Made by a program: the position numbers and the translations under genes
In this document: positions 24,589 to 32,131 of the stretch, in pieces
Position numbering within the stretch: the first letter of the stretch is position 1
Layout of the letters: each line of letters opens with the position of its first letter
The notes under the pieces: generated by a model
Told to the model about the DNA's origin: nothing
What the model saw: only the letters and a program-made list of their open reading frames with translations
Databases searched by the model: none
Virus record (IMG/VR): IMGVR_UViG_3300044618_001634
Coordinates: 1 to 64,000 of that record
Length of the DNA stretch: 64,000 bases
Direction: 5' to 3' (one strand)
DNA from: a virus

Positions 24589-25029
24589 TTATTGGCACCA
24601 AGACTGTTTGGCATCGCCGTAGTATTCACGTGCAAAGCCGTTGCGGATCAGTTCGGCTCTTAAACTAACACCGTCCAGGATCATGTCGCCCAAGACACGG
24701 CCGCCAAACTTGTCCCAACCGTATAATATTACTTGATGCCGTTTGGTTGACTTTACAACGTTTTTGGTAAACTCACTGGCGGCTTGGCCACGAGTATCTT
24801 CGCTGGGGCATTGAGCACGATGTCCTTTTTCAGGAGTATCTACTCCAAATATTCTCACTGCCAGTTCAGGTTTGAGTGGTTGTGGCAGGAACGGTGCGGC
24901 AATTACAATGGTATCGCCGTCGCTGACTCGGATGATCTGTGCGTCATAGGTGGCAGAATTTTTGGGCATCTTGCCTTGTGCCACAACAAGTGCTGGCACT
25001 ATCAATAATAGTGCTAGTAATTTTTTCAC
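24589..25029 (-). CDS. Secreted thermonuclease-like (SNase) nuclease
   Basis: 146 residues from GTG at 25029, chosen because AAGAAGGAC lies just upstream and the product then begins with a signal peptide (VKKLLALLLIVPALVVAQG). The SNase core follows: RVSDGDTIVI, VRIFGVDTPEKG (catalytic Arg and Asp), ASEFTKNVV, and YGWDKFGGRVLGDM (the D-x-x-G-R motif with second catalytic Arg). The end with REYYGDAKQSWC is also usual. It probably digests nucleic acid in the periplasm or outside the cell. Placement between gp17 and a fibre gene is typical of an accessory (moron-like) gene. Confidence 0.85.
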   Translation of the reverse strand: MKKLLALLLIVPALVVAQGKMPKNSATYDAQIIRVSDGDTIVIAAPFLPQPLKPELAVRIFGVDTPEKGHRAQCPSEDTRGQAASEFTKNVVKSTKRHQVILYGWDKFGGRVLGDMILDGVSLRAELIRNGFAREYYGDAKQSWCQ

Positions 25030-25042
25030 AATTAGTCCTTCT

Positions 25043-26746
25043 TTAATTTGTAAGTTCTTCCCAACCCAGTTTATACAACAGGTCAGCATTGTTGGCAGTG
25101 TAGGCCACAGCCAAGGTCAGGGTAATGGGTGTGCCGGTAACATCTCGTTTGAGCTGTAGGCGTCGCTTGAGGTCTTCACCTATGGCCACAGTGTCGCGGC
25201 TGCTGGTCAGACCAGCATAGACCACCGTGCCATCTGTAATAGTATTGCTGTGTACAGCTGTCTGAACCACAGAATTTGTCACATTGCTGAATGACGTGGT
25301 GAATGTGGCGCCTTCAATCAGTTGGAACTGCCCATATCGCACATCTATCAACAATAGGTCAACTTGTGCTGGCAAGACCACTGCGTCTGGATAGGCTGGG
25401 TTTAATCTGATGCTGGCCAAAGCAGTAAGTGTGTTGCCTGTGGCAATTCTAGTGGCCACAGCTCCGTTGCTGATATAATTTATTGTGGTAGCTGGATTGT
25501 ATCCGCCTTCTGAAATCACTGTGCTACAGATCTGCTTCATAGTAGTGGCACCCGAGGTAGCACCAGTGTTGGTTATTTCGTAGCGAGGATTTAAGGTAGC
25601 CGTGGTCATGTACACACGGGTGTTGCCGGGTTGATTGGCATGTTGGAAGGTGTGGCACACAATAAACGCACCGTTGATGATAAATCCGGCTCGCACATTG
25701 CCCACACCTAACCACTCTATATCAGACCACAAGATCTGTGTAAGGGTTGGATCAAGTACAATGCCCGATGCTCCGGCGCCATTAAGGGGATCGCCATTCC
25801 AGCTACTTTGAGCGATGCGTTCTTCAACTATGGAGCCTGTAGCAGATGATCTGATCACCAAGTACAAGGTAGTGCCGTCGGCTTCAAAATACACACCATT
25901 TTCGGTGGTAAAATATCCCACTCGCTGGCGACAGTTGGCCCGGAGTGTGCCCATGGCAAAAGTGTTCATGATCAGCAGACTCTTGCCGGGCTGATAGGTT
26001 TGTGTGGTAAAACTCTGATTGATCACGCTGGAAGCGTTGGCTGTGGTCACAGCAAGATTGAATGAACTTTCAGCTGGCACATAGGTTATGGTACCTCCAG
26101 TGGCAGTGACGTTGCTGAACTGTCTACCATCAATGTAGCGATTTTGACTGTCAAACAGGGTGTAGGGTTGACTTACACGTAGGCGGCCAAACGCATCTAG
26201 GTTTGTTCCACCAATGGTTGTGGCAACATTGCCACCAGTGATTGTGGCATTTACGTTGCCGTCTACGGTAAGGCTTCCGCCACCGTCTACTACTGTGACA
26301 TTGCCTGTAATACCTGCCAAGTTGCCGGTAAGGCCCACGTTGCCCGACGTGATGGCTACGTTGACATTGCCGACTACTCCTACATTGCCAGTTATAGGAT
26401 TAACTGTGACATTGCCTGTAATACCTGCCAAGTTGCCCGCGATGCCCACATTGCCTGAAACTGTGACATTACCTCCGGTTACTGTGACATTGGTATTGCC
26501 AATAGGCATATAAGGCACATTAAGTATGCCAGAAGTTCCTATTTCGTCAAGATGAACGTGAACTGGGTCTTCGGCACTACTGTTAACGGTTACAGTTCCT
26601 GGAATGTTAACGTTGCCCTCGATAACAATGTTTCCTGCGAAGCCTGTTCGCACATACACATTGCCTGTGGTTTCGTCAAGTGCCAGAGCCTGCGTGATGT
26701 TACGCAGGTACCACGGTGCTACTTGTGAAGGATCTGGGATGGCCAT
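25043..26746 (-). CDS. Tail-fibre or virion surface protein with GNV repeats
   Basis: 567 residues. Residues about 40-185 are a low-complexity beta region of alternating GNV/TGN units (for example GNLAGITGNVTV twice), which likely forms a repetitive beta-prism shaft. The rest is a larger globular domain (QPYTLFDSQNRYIDGRQFS and onward) that is like capsid- or fibre-associated proteins of marine phages. At DNA level the shaft has a 35-nt exact repeat. It lies in the packaging/head cluster, so decoration of the head is also possible. Confidence 0.65.
   Translation of the reverse strand: MAIPDPSQVAPWYLRNITQALALDETTGNVYVRTGFAGNIVIEGNVNIPGTVTVNSSAEDPVHVHLDEIGTSGILNVPYMPIGNTNVTVTGGNVTVSGNVGIAGNLAGITGNVTVNPITGNVGVVGNVNVAITSGNVGLTGNLAGITGNVTVVDGGGSLTVDGNVNATITGGNVATTIGGTNLDAFGRLRVSQPYTLFDSQNRYIDGRQFSNVTATGGTITYVPAESSFNLAVTTANASSVINQSFTTQTYQPGKSLLIMNTFAMGTLRANCRQRVGYFTTENGVYFEADGTTLYLVIRSSATGSIVEERIAQSSWNGDPLNGAGASGIVLDPTLTQILWSDIEWLGVGNVRAGFIINGAFIVCHTFQHANQPGNTRVYMTTATLNPRYEITNTGATSGATTMKQICSTVISEGGYNPATTINYISNGAVATRIATGNTLTALASIRLNPAYPDAVVLPAQVDLLLIDVRYGQFQLIEGATFTTSFSNVTNSVVQTAVHSNTITDGTVVYAGLTSSRDTVAIGEDLKRRLQLKRDVTGTPITLTLAVAYTANNADLLYKLGWEELTN
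26292..26326. repeat. 35-nt direct repeat, copy A
   Basis: Identical to 26403-26437, 111 bases apart, both within the GNV shaft of the fibre gene at 25043. It encodes the repeated AGITGNVTV unit and could allow slippage or recombination that changes shaft length. Confidence 0.85.
26403..26437. repeat. 35-nt direct repeat, copy B
   Basis: Second exact copy of the repeat at 26292-26326. Confidence 0.85.
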
Positions 26747-27138
26747 TATCTTGGATATCCTTTAAATGCCTTCACAGGGCTGTCTGTGTCTACAAACTTG
26801 GGTTCTCGACTATCGGCTGTGCTTACTAATTCTTTGCCGCCTGGAGTTTTGGTCATTTGTAATGCTTGGTCAATTATTTGTTCTATTCCACCATTCATGC
26901 CTACCACAACACCGTGCTCACCAAACGCTGTTTCAGCTGTCCATTCTGGTTTGAATGGATCTATCGAGTGATTGTCTGCGCCAGCATTGCTTCTGGCTCG
27001 AGCCATGGCCACACCAAATCTATAGTTGTTGTAAGGATCACTGGCACTGAGTCCTGGAATCACATAAGTGTAACGCATGGGTTCGGCCAACTCAGCCGGC
27101 AACTCTCGTTGCTCAGTGATAAACTCTCGAGCTCTCAT
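26746..27138 (-). CDS. Putative internal head protein with capsid-targeting-like peptide (1)
   Basis: 130 residues from the ATG at 27138. It begins MRAREFITE, a near match to the T4 capsid-targeting sequence MKTYQEFIAE, with a gp21-protease-type site I-T-E. It ends SPVKAFKGYPR, the same tail as the gene at 27425. The body (FGVAMARARSNAGADN, MNGGIEQIIDQALQMT) suggests a small folded domain of unknown function. The start overlaps the upstream gene by 4 bases. Packaging into the head is inferred from the N terminus and neighbours. Confidence 0.6.
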   Translation of the reverse strand: MRAREFITEQRELPAELAEPMRYTYVIPGLSASDPYNNYRFGVAMARARSNAGADNHSIDPFKPEWTAETAFGEHGVVVGMNGGIEQIIDQALQMTKTPGGKELVSTADSREPKFVDTDSPVKAFKGYPR

Positions 27139-27428
27139 TCGCAATTCCAACGTCGACGTGCAGCACAAATTGCCTTGTCAGGAGTTTTGCTACAATCAAT
27201 ATTGTGCATTTTCTTTTGACCAGCTGATCTGGAGCAATAGCTCTTGCGACGCTTACTGTCCTTAGAACCTTTTTTGAGTTTACTTGGCTTGGTGGTCACA
27301 GCAGTTTTTAATTTACTGCCTGGATTCTCACGTCGATAAGCCTTGACTGCTTTTTTACTCATGCCGGCTGTGCGATCTTTTTTGTTGACCTTTTGCCAAT
27401 CTTCTACAATAAATTCTGCGGCTCTCAT
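27135..27428 (-). CDS. Putative internal head protein with capsid-targeting-like peptide (2)
   Basis: 97 residues, very basic. It begins MRAAEFIVE (I-V-E cleavage-type site), then a Lys/Arg-rich body (KKAVKAYRRENPGSKLK, KLKKGSKDSKRRKSY) and a Cys-containing end (CSKTPDKAICAARRRWNCE). High positive charge fits a DNA-associated internal protein like the T4 internal proteins. Four-base overlaps on both sides place it in one operon with the two related genes. Confidence 0.6.
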   Translation of the reverse strand: MRAAEFIVEDWQKVNKKDRTAGMSKKAVKAYRRENPGSKLKTAVTTKPSKLKKGSKDSKRRKSYCSRSAGQKKMHNIDCSKTPDKAICAARRRWNCE

Positions 27429-27799
27429 CTTGGGTATCCCTTAAATGCCTTTACTGGACTAGTTTTATTAGTTGATTCAGTTTCTTGACTTTCGTTATCA
27501 CCATGATTTAAATCGTGATGTTCACTACCGGTGGCTTTTAACGCTTGTTTTAACATTTTTGCTTCGGCATCGGTGTAAGGGTGTGCGGTGTTAAATTTTC
27601 CAGACCACGATTCGGTGTCTAGATTTAACGGCGCATCAGTACCGTCAGCGCAAGCAGCAGCCATCATAACACGATTTAATTCATATATGCGATCAAAACC
27701 TTGAGGGTCTCGAAAGGTAGAAAGACCACGAGTGGACTGTTGTCTACGATGACCAATTTTGCCCATGCGTTTCTCAATGAGAAACTCTGCCGCTCGCAC
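27425..27799 (-). CDS. Putative internal head protein with capsid-targeting-like peptide (3)
   Basis: 124 residues from a GTG at 27799. It begins MRAAEFLIE (L-I-E cleavage-type site) and ends SPVKAFKGYPR, sharing both ends with the gene at 26746. The middle differs (FDRIYELNRVMMAAACADG, PYTDAEAKMLKQALKATG). The shared ends and different middles point to modular cargo built on common sorting ends. Which step uses the C-terminal motif is unknown. Confidence 0.6.
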   Translation of the reverse strand: MRAAEFLIEKRMGKIGHRRQQSTRGLSTFRDPQGFDRIYELNRVMMAAACADGTDAPLNLDTESWSGKFNTAHPYTDAEAKMLKQALKATGSEHHDLNHGDNESQETESTNKTSPVKAFKGYPR

Positions 27800-27801
27800 G
27801 A

Positions 27802-28113
27802 TCAGCTTCCTGTGACGCCGGCTGTTGCTGAACTTGCTGTGCCTAACTCTGCGGCAGTGAATGTGCCAGTGAGAGTAAGTTTATTACCAGCACCTACATA
27901 AATTTGTACAGTAGAATTGGCAACAACACTAACAGCGTTACTCCAAATATTGCCAGCTGGTACAGAGGTGTAGGTTACACCATTACCATATGGAGTGGTT
28001 AACCCTACTGCATACACTTGGTAGGTAACTGCATTGTCTAAAGCAACAATTTCGGCCTTATCGGTGTACCAAGTTATATTGCCTGCCGATGAAACTACAT
28101 TAGCCTGACTCAT
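27802..28113 (-). CDS. Small beta-rich virion-like protein
   Basis: 103 residues, beginning MSQANVVSSAGNITWYTDKA. Ser/Thr/Val/Gly-rich with almost no charge, as in small decoration or fibre proteins (compare the gene at 49686). No family is recognised. It lies between the head-core-like gene at 28119 and the capsid-targeted set, so it may be a head decoration protein. Confidence 0.5.
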   Translation of the reverse strand: MSQANVVSSAGNITWYTDKAEIVALDNAVTYQVYAVGLTTPYGNGVTYTSVPAGNIWSNAVSVVANSTVQIYVGAGNKLTLTGTFTAAELGTASSATAGVTGS

Positions 28114-28118
28114 TTTTA

Positions 28119-30188
28119 TTAACCTTTATAATTCTGCCAAGTCTTAAACAAACTACGTTCAAGTTCAACATTTTCTTCCATACTTACTTGGCGACGCAAT
28201 TGACTTGCAATCACCGGAATAGTTGTTTGACCAGTCGACTTAGGCTTGTTAAGGCCGCCGCTGTACTGTAGTGCATCGTCACTGGTTTCTGTATTAGTTG
28301 GCCAGTCTGGCTTGTTTTCATCAACCATTTTGGCGTCGCAACCGCACTCTGCCGAACCACATGTTGGGCAAGTATCCTGCGCACCACCTTCTAATCCTGC
28401 CATTTTGAGTAACTGTGCTAATATGTCTGCATCGTCGCCGTCGGCAGTAACTGTAATACTCTTGCGTGGTTCACCTTCTTCACCAGCAGACATATTAGCA
28501 GTGATACTCATGCCTTCGGCAATCATGTTTTCAACTTTTTTATCAAGATTTTCATAAATGCCGCCACCAAAGTTGTATCCACCCTTGTTGGATTCTTTTA
28601 CTTTTTCTTCTTTTTTATCTTTTTTGTCATCGTACTCGATGTCTTTGGCAACTTTCTTACCAGCCTTTTCAGCACGTTGATCTTCTTTTTCAGTAGACTC
28701 TTCATCTACATGAGCAGGCAATCCTTTGTGTTTGGTCTTGGCAAAGTCTTCAGCATCTTTTTTGCCCATTGACTTGGCTACTTTACCAACTTCCTTGCTG
28801 GCTGGCTTTTCACCTTTTTGTGCGGCATGAACCATGCCCATGAATTTTTGTTGTGCCTTGCTTTTTGCTTTTTCAGCAATAGGCTCTTCTTCGGCACGCT
28901 CTGCATGCTGTGACAACATGTAATCACGGGCTGTGTCAATGTACTCTTTGGCCAATGTAATTTTTTTCTGTACCCACTCTGGCAAGTTTTCTTCGTCTTT
29001 GAGTATGCGATGCAATTCTTTGGCTGCATTCATAATAGTGTGCATCTGCTCTTTAGCCATGTCGCCTTCACGATCATACTCGCCATGATCAACACCTTCG
29101 CTGCTCATATTGCTTGCTCGTGTCATCATAACACCGTCGGTGTCAAGATCTTCTTCGGTCTTTTCTTTCTTCACACGCTTGCCATTGACCATTTTATATT
29201 TCCAACTTCCTTTGGTCACAGTCTCTTGATCTTTTGGTTTTGCAGATTTTGGACGGCCTTTTTTCTTGGGCTCGTCGCTTTTAGCTTCGTCGTCGGTGTC
29301 AATTTCTGTGTCAACTGCTTTACGAGTATAACGCTTGCTGTAGCCAGTGTCTTGTACGTCATAACGACTGTGTGACTCAGCATCTTTTTTTGCTTGTTGT
29401 TGTTTCATAAAGTCAGCGTCAAATGCTGTGCCTTTGCTACGTGGCTCTTTCTTTTTGCCAATTGCACCTTTGATTGCTTCGGCTGCAACATCGCCTAACA
29501 TTTCGTCAACTTCTTTTTTAGCGCCAGCAATCTTGTCAGCAAATGTAATCTTGTCTGTGGGAGGAGCTAACTTAGCAAATGATTTTTGCTTTGGGGTCAT
29601 TGCTGTCTCAAAGCCAACAATGTCGGCTTCCTCAATACTACTTGTATCTGTAAATTCTTTGTTGCCTACTTTAAACTTACCACCCTTTGGTGTACTAGCC
29701 AAGGCGCCAGTAAATGCGTTACCTTCGTCGGTCATTCCTTGACTTTCGTCATACTTGTCATACCGGTTGCGAATGTTACTCATAGTCTTGTCGCTGGCAT
29801 GCTCACGTCCGGCTTTTTGCAAGGCCTTCATGCCCTCATCACCATATTTCTTTTTACCAATAGCTGCTTGGAATGCACTTTCATCCATTTCACTTTCTTT
29901 TGGATGACGCAACTTGTTCAACACAGCACCGGCCACACGCTCACCAGCGTCCTTAGAACCATAACGCTCAGCAGCACCTTTGGCAATCTTGCCAAAGTTT
30001 TTGCCTGGCTGACCTAGGTCTTTGCCAGCACGGCCAGCTTTGGCACTGTAACCGGCTTCGGCTACATCTAATGACTCTGCCAGCTTGCTCTTAGGAGCAG
30101 TAGCTTTAGCATCTTCGCTAATTTGTTTAGCGTCTTGTTTAGCAGCCAGTTTGGCCAATCTTGCATTTAGGTCGTAAAAAAAACTCAT
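28119..30188 (-). CDS. Large Lys/Glu-rich head-core-like protein with DUF3008-like segment
   Basis: 689 residues, highly charged and mostly disordered or helical. Starts MSFFYDLNARLAKLAAKQDA. The stretch QQKFMGMVHAAQKGEKPAS, followed by DFAKTKHKGLPAHV, matches the DUF3008 motif that also occurs in proteins of marine T4-like phages. A CPTCGSAECGCD segment near residue 620 could bind zinc. Many [LI]-x-E sites suggest processing by the gp21 prohead protease. This composition is like T4-like scaffold or core proteins, but its function is inferred from location beside gp16, gp4 and the capsid-targeted genes. The ATG follows GAGGATA. Confidence 0.6.
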   Translation of the reverse strand: MSFFYDLNARLAKLAAKQDAKQISEDAKATAPKSKLAESLDVAEAGYSAKAGRAGKDLGQPGKNFGKIAKGAAERYGSKDAGERVAGAVLNKLRHPKESEMDESAFQAAIGKKKYGDEGMKALQKAGREHASDKTMSNIRNRYDKYDESQGMTDEGNAFTGALASTPKGGKFKVGNKEFTDTSSIEEADIVGFETAMTPKQKSFAKLAPPTDKITFADKIAGAKKEVDEMLGDVAAEAIKGAIGKKKEPRSKGTAFDADFMKQQQAKKDAESHSRYDVQDTGYSKRYTRKAVDTEIDTDDEAKSDEPKKKGRPKSAKPKDQETVTKGSWKYKMVNGKRVKKEKTEEDLDTDGVMMTRASNMSSEGVDHGEYDREGDMAKEQMHTIMNAAKELHRILKDEENLPEWVQKKITLAKEYIDTARDYMLSQHAERAEEEPIAEKAKSKAQQKFMGMVHAAQKGEKPASKEVGKVAKSMGKKDAEDFAKTKHKGLPAHVDEESTEKEDQRAEKAGKKVAKDIEYDDKKDKKEEKVKESNKGGYNFGGGIYENLDKKVENMIAEGMSITANMSAGEEGEPRKSITVTADGDDADILAQLLKMAGLEGGAQDTCPTCGSAECGCDAKMVDENKPDWPTNTETSDDALQYSGGLNKPKSTGQTTIPVIASQLRRQVSMEENVELERSLFKTWQNYKG

Positions 30189-30193
30189 TTATA

Positions 30194-30802
30194 TTATCCT
30201 CTTGGGTTTGCGCCAGTGGCTGGCTTTGGTGGACGACTTACTTTAGTCATTGGACTTTTATTGCCCATTGGTAAATCATTTGTTGTTTTGGCAGGAGGTG
30301 TCTTACCACCGGCCACAGTGAAGTCACTGCGATATGTATTTTTCAACACCGCATGTTGATATGGATTGGCCGAATAGTCTTTACTCAGTGCCTTTTGTTC
30401 AGCATCTGGTGCAGGATAATCTGTGTCAGTCAACAAATCTTTGTTTTGATCTTCAACTTTTTCTTTTTCTTCTGCCATGCTATCTTCATACGGCACAGTT
30501 AACATACGAATACGATTTGGATCAAGTCCTAGAAGTTGAGCAAGTTGTTGAACTTGTGGCTCAATTGCTGGATAGCGGAATTCCACATCCATGTGAGTCA
30601 CTCGGTCGTTTTCAAATGCAGGAAAGTCTGCTGGTTTCAACTGCACAGGCGTAGTCTTAGGAGCAGAAATTTTAACAATGTCAAATTGTTTTAATTTTTC
30701 CTCTAACTCTTTTAAGAAGTATGCTGGTGCTTCACCTACAAATTTAATGCGATAATTGTAGGTTCGTTCGCTTTCTGTTAGATAATCTTTGAAATGTTTC
30801 AT
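30194..30802 (-). CDS. Putative capsid-targeted protein, MKHFKDYLTE start
   Basis: 202 residues. The N terminus MKHFKDYLTE resembles the T4 capsid-targeting peptide MKTYQEFIAE, with L-T-E as gp21-type cleavage site. The body begins with a beta-alpha-beta domain (YRIKFVGEAPAYFLKELEEK, VEFRYPAIEPQVQQLAQLLG) and ends in a Pro/Lys-rich tail. Aquatic T4-like phages have similar proteins of unknown function near gp4/gp16. A CATAAATA late promoter and AGGAAAA precede the ATG. Confidence 0.6.
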   Translation of the reverse strand: MKHFKDYLTESERTYNYRIKFVGEAPAYFLKELEEKLKQFDIVKISAPKTTPVQLKPADFPAFENDRVTHMDVEFRYPAIEPQVQQLAQLLGLDPNRIRMLTVPYEDSMAEEKEKVEDQNKDLLTDTDYPAPDAEQKALSKDYSANPYQHAVLKNTYRSDFTVAGGKTPPAKTTNDLPMGNKSPMTKVSRPPKPATGANPRG

Positions 30803-30819
30803 ATTATTTTCCTATATGA

Positions 30820-30827
30820 TATTTATG
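30820..30827 (-). promoter_or_regulatory. Late promoter CATAAATA
   Basis: About 17 nt before the ATG at 30802 with AGGAAAA in between; overlaps the stop codon of gp16. Confidence 0.65.
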
Positions 30828-31311
30828 CTTCTTTGTTCTTTTGGTCATTTGCGCCCTTGAGCATTTCCAAAAGATCATTACGACTCAGCACCTGGCCGTG
30901 TGCTGTTTGTGATGGTTCGTCGCCTTGTACATCACGGTCTAATTTGACTTTTTTCATTTGCAACTCAATCATCTTGAGTTTTTTATTAAGTTTGGCTGTT
31001 TTAGCTGTCAGCGCATGCCCTAACATGGCGCCTGCAACTGCAAAGATTTCACTAGCATATCTGCTGTCTACATTAAACCCAAGATCCATCAGATTATCAA
31101 ACGTCTCCTGCGCTTTACTAGCAATGTCGTCCATTTCCTGGTCGCTAGCATCTAATCCTTTAACTGCCGGAAGTGCCTGATCAATTTTATCAATGGTATC
31201 ATTGATGTCTACTATAGCCGACTGTGTTGCAGGTATTGTTGTAATTTCTGCAGGGTCGGATTGATCAACAGCTTTGGGTAAATCAAAAAGGTCTTCAAGT
31301 TTGCGAGTCAT
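30823..31311 (-). CDS. gp16: Terminase small subunit (gp16-like)
   Basis: 162 residues (T4 gp16 is 164). The central helix RYASEIFAVAGAMLGHALTA followed by a coiled coil (KTAKLNKKLKMIELQMKKVK) aligns with the T4 gp16 segment RHMEVFATLMGQM... and its coiled coil; the [RH]-x-x-E-[IV]-F-A pattern is the family hallmark. gp16 forms a ring that regulates gp17 ATPase and DNA cutting. The gene is apart from gp17, which is unusual. The late promoter GGTAAATA ends 4 nt before the ATG and there is no Shine-Dalgarno site. Confidence 0.72.
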   Translation of the reverse strand: MTRKLEDLFDLPKAVDQSDPAEITTIPATQSAIVDINDTIDKIDQALPAVKGLDASDQEMDDIASKAQETFDNLMDLGFNVDSRYASEIFAVAGAMLGHALTAKTAKLNKKLKMIELQMKKVKLDRDVQGDEPSQTAHGQVLSRNDLLEMLKGANDQKNKEA

Positions 31312-31315
31312 AGCG

Positions 31316-31323
31316 TATTTACC
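31316..31323 (-). promoter_or_regulatory. Late promoter GGTAAATA (leaderless type)
   Basis: Ends 4 nt before the gp16 ATG at 31311; transcription would begin at about the start codon. Confidence 0.65.
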
Positions 31324-31341
31324 GTATTTTAACGGAGGTTG

Positions 31342-31773
31342 CTACTTTCGCCCATTACGAAATATTTGATCTTCGTTAATAACCCTAAAGGTCAGTCCGT
31401 TTCGACGAGCCCACTTGGTGGCAGCATCCCACTTGGAATAGTTAACAGCCACAATTGCTCGTTCTTTTGCGCTGGCTTTGCTTTCAATAATGCTTTGTTT
31501 TTTGGGTTTAATTTCAATTAACTCAGCTACAACTTGATTGTTTTTGGTACGATATGTGATTAAAAAATCTGGTATGTACATGCTGGACTTGCCAGTTATT
31601 GGATTGCGGTATGGTATACTAACGCTTTCGCTGGCCCATTGAAGGATATGATCGTTGGTGTCGCAAAAACGCATGAATGCGTGTTCCCAACCACTGCGAT
31701 ATCTAGGAGTACCTTTGCCTACATACTTGTCTGAATTAAGAATTTGATAACTGCCTTGGGCAAATTTGCTCAT
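31342..31773 (-). CDS. gp4: Head completion nuclease-like protein gp4
   Basis: 143 residues. KYVGKGTPRYRSGWEHAFMR, then ILQWASESVSIPYRNPITGK, IPDFLITYR and EIKPKKQ are conserved in T4 gp4 (gp50) and cyanophage homologs. The E...D...ExK layout is a PD-(D/E)xK (TnsA-like) nuclease fold. gp4 acts when the filled head is finished before tail joining. It overlaps the 119-residue gene upstream by an ATGA. Confidence 0.88.
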   Translation of the reverse strand: MSKFAQGSYQILNSDKYVGKGTPRYRSGWEHAFMRFCDTNDHILQWASESVSIPYRNPITGKSSMYIPDFLITYRTKNNQVVAELIEIKPKKQSIIESKASAKERAIVAVNYSKWDAATKWARRNGLTFRVINEDQIFRNGRK

Positions 31774-32129
31774 AATCGAATGTTGTGTGCGGCGTAGTAA
31801 TTTGGTGTAGTTGGTGCATTGAGTCCTAGCAAGGTACTAGAACTTCTGTTGCCGTTGAGATAATAAGCCAATGTCAGTGTTAACTCTGGCACACCAAGCC
31901 CTTGAATTTGTTGCAATAATGTCATTACAGGAATGTCGCTTTGTTCTGCAATTCTGAACAAGGTAACAGCAAAATTTCCTGCGGCTTCGGCTGTGCCAAA
32001 CACACTGTTTAAATAACTAAACACTGCATCATATTCTTGTGCAGGAACGTTGGCAGAATATGCATAGAACTCGTCAAAAATTTGTACGGTTTGATCAATC
32101 TTGTTATTGATACTGTTGACTGATCCCAT
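31770..32129 (-). CDS. Conserved T4-like hypothetical protein next to gp4
   Basis: 119 residues, helical. AGNFAVTLFRIAEQSDIPVM, then ELTLTLAYYLNGNRSSSTLL and PNYYAAHNIRL form a pattern found in many cyanophage genomes beside gp4 and the tail genes. Function is unknown; it may be a virion or assembly protein. ATGA overlap with gp4, 2-base gap to the tail gene upstream. Confidence 0.65.
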   Translation of the reverse strand: MGSVNSINNKIDQTVQIFDEFYAYSANVPAQEYDAVFSYLNSVFGTAEAAGNFAVTLFRIAEQSDIPVMTLLQQIQGLGVPELTLTLAYYLNGNRSSSTLLGLNAPTTPNYYAAHNIRL

Positions 32130-32131
32130 GA

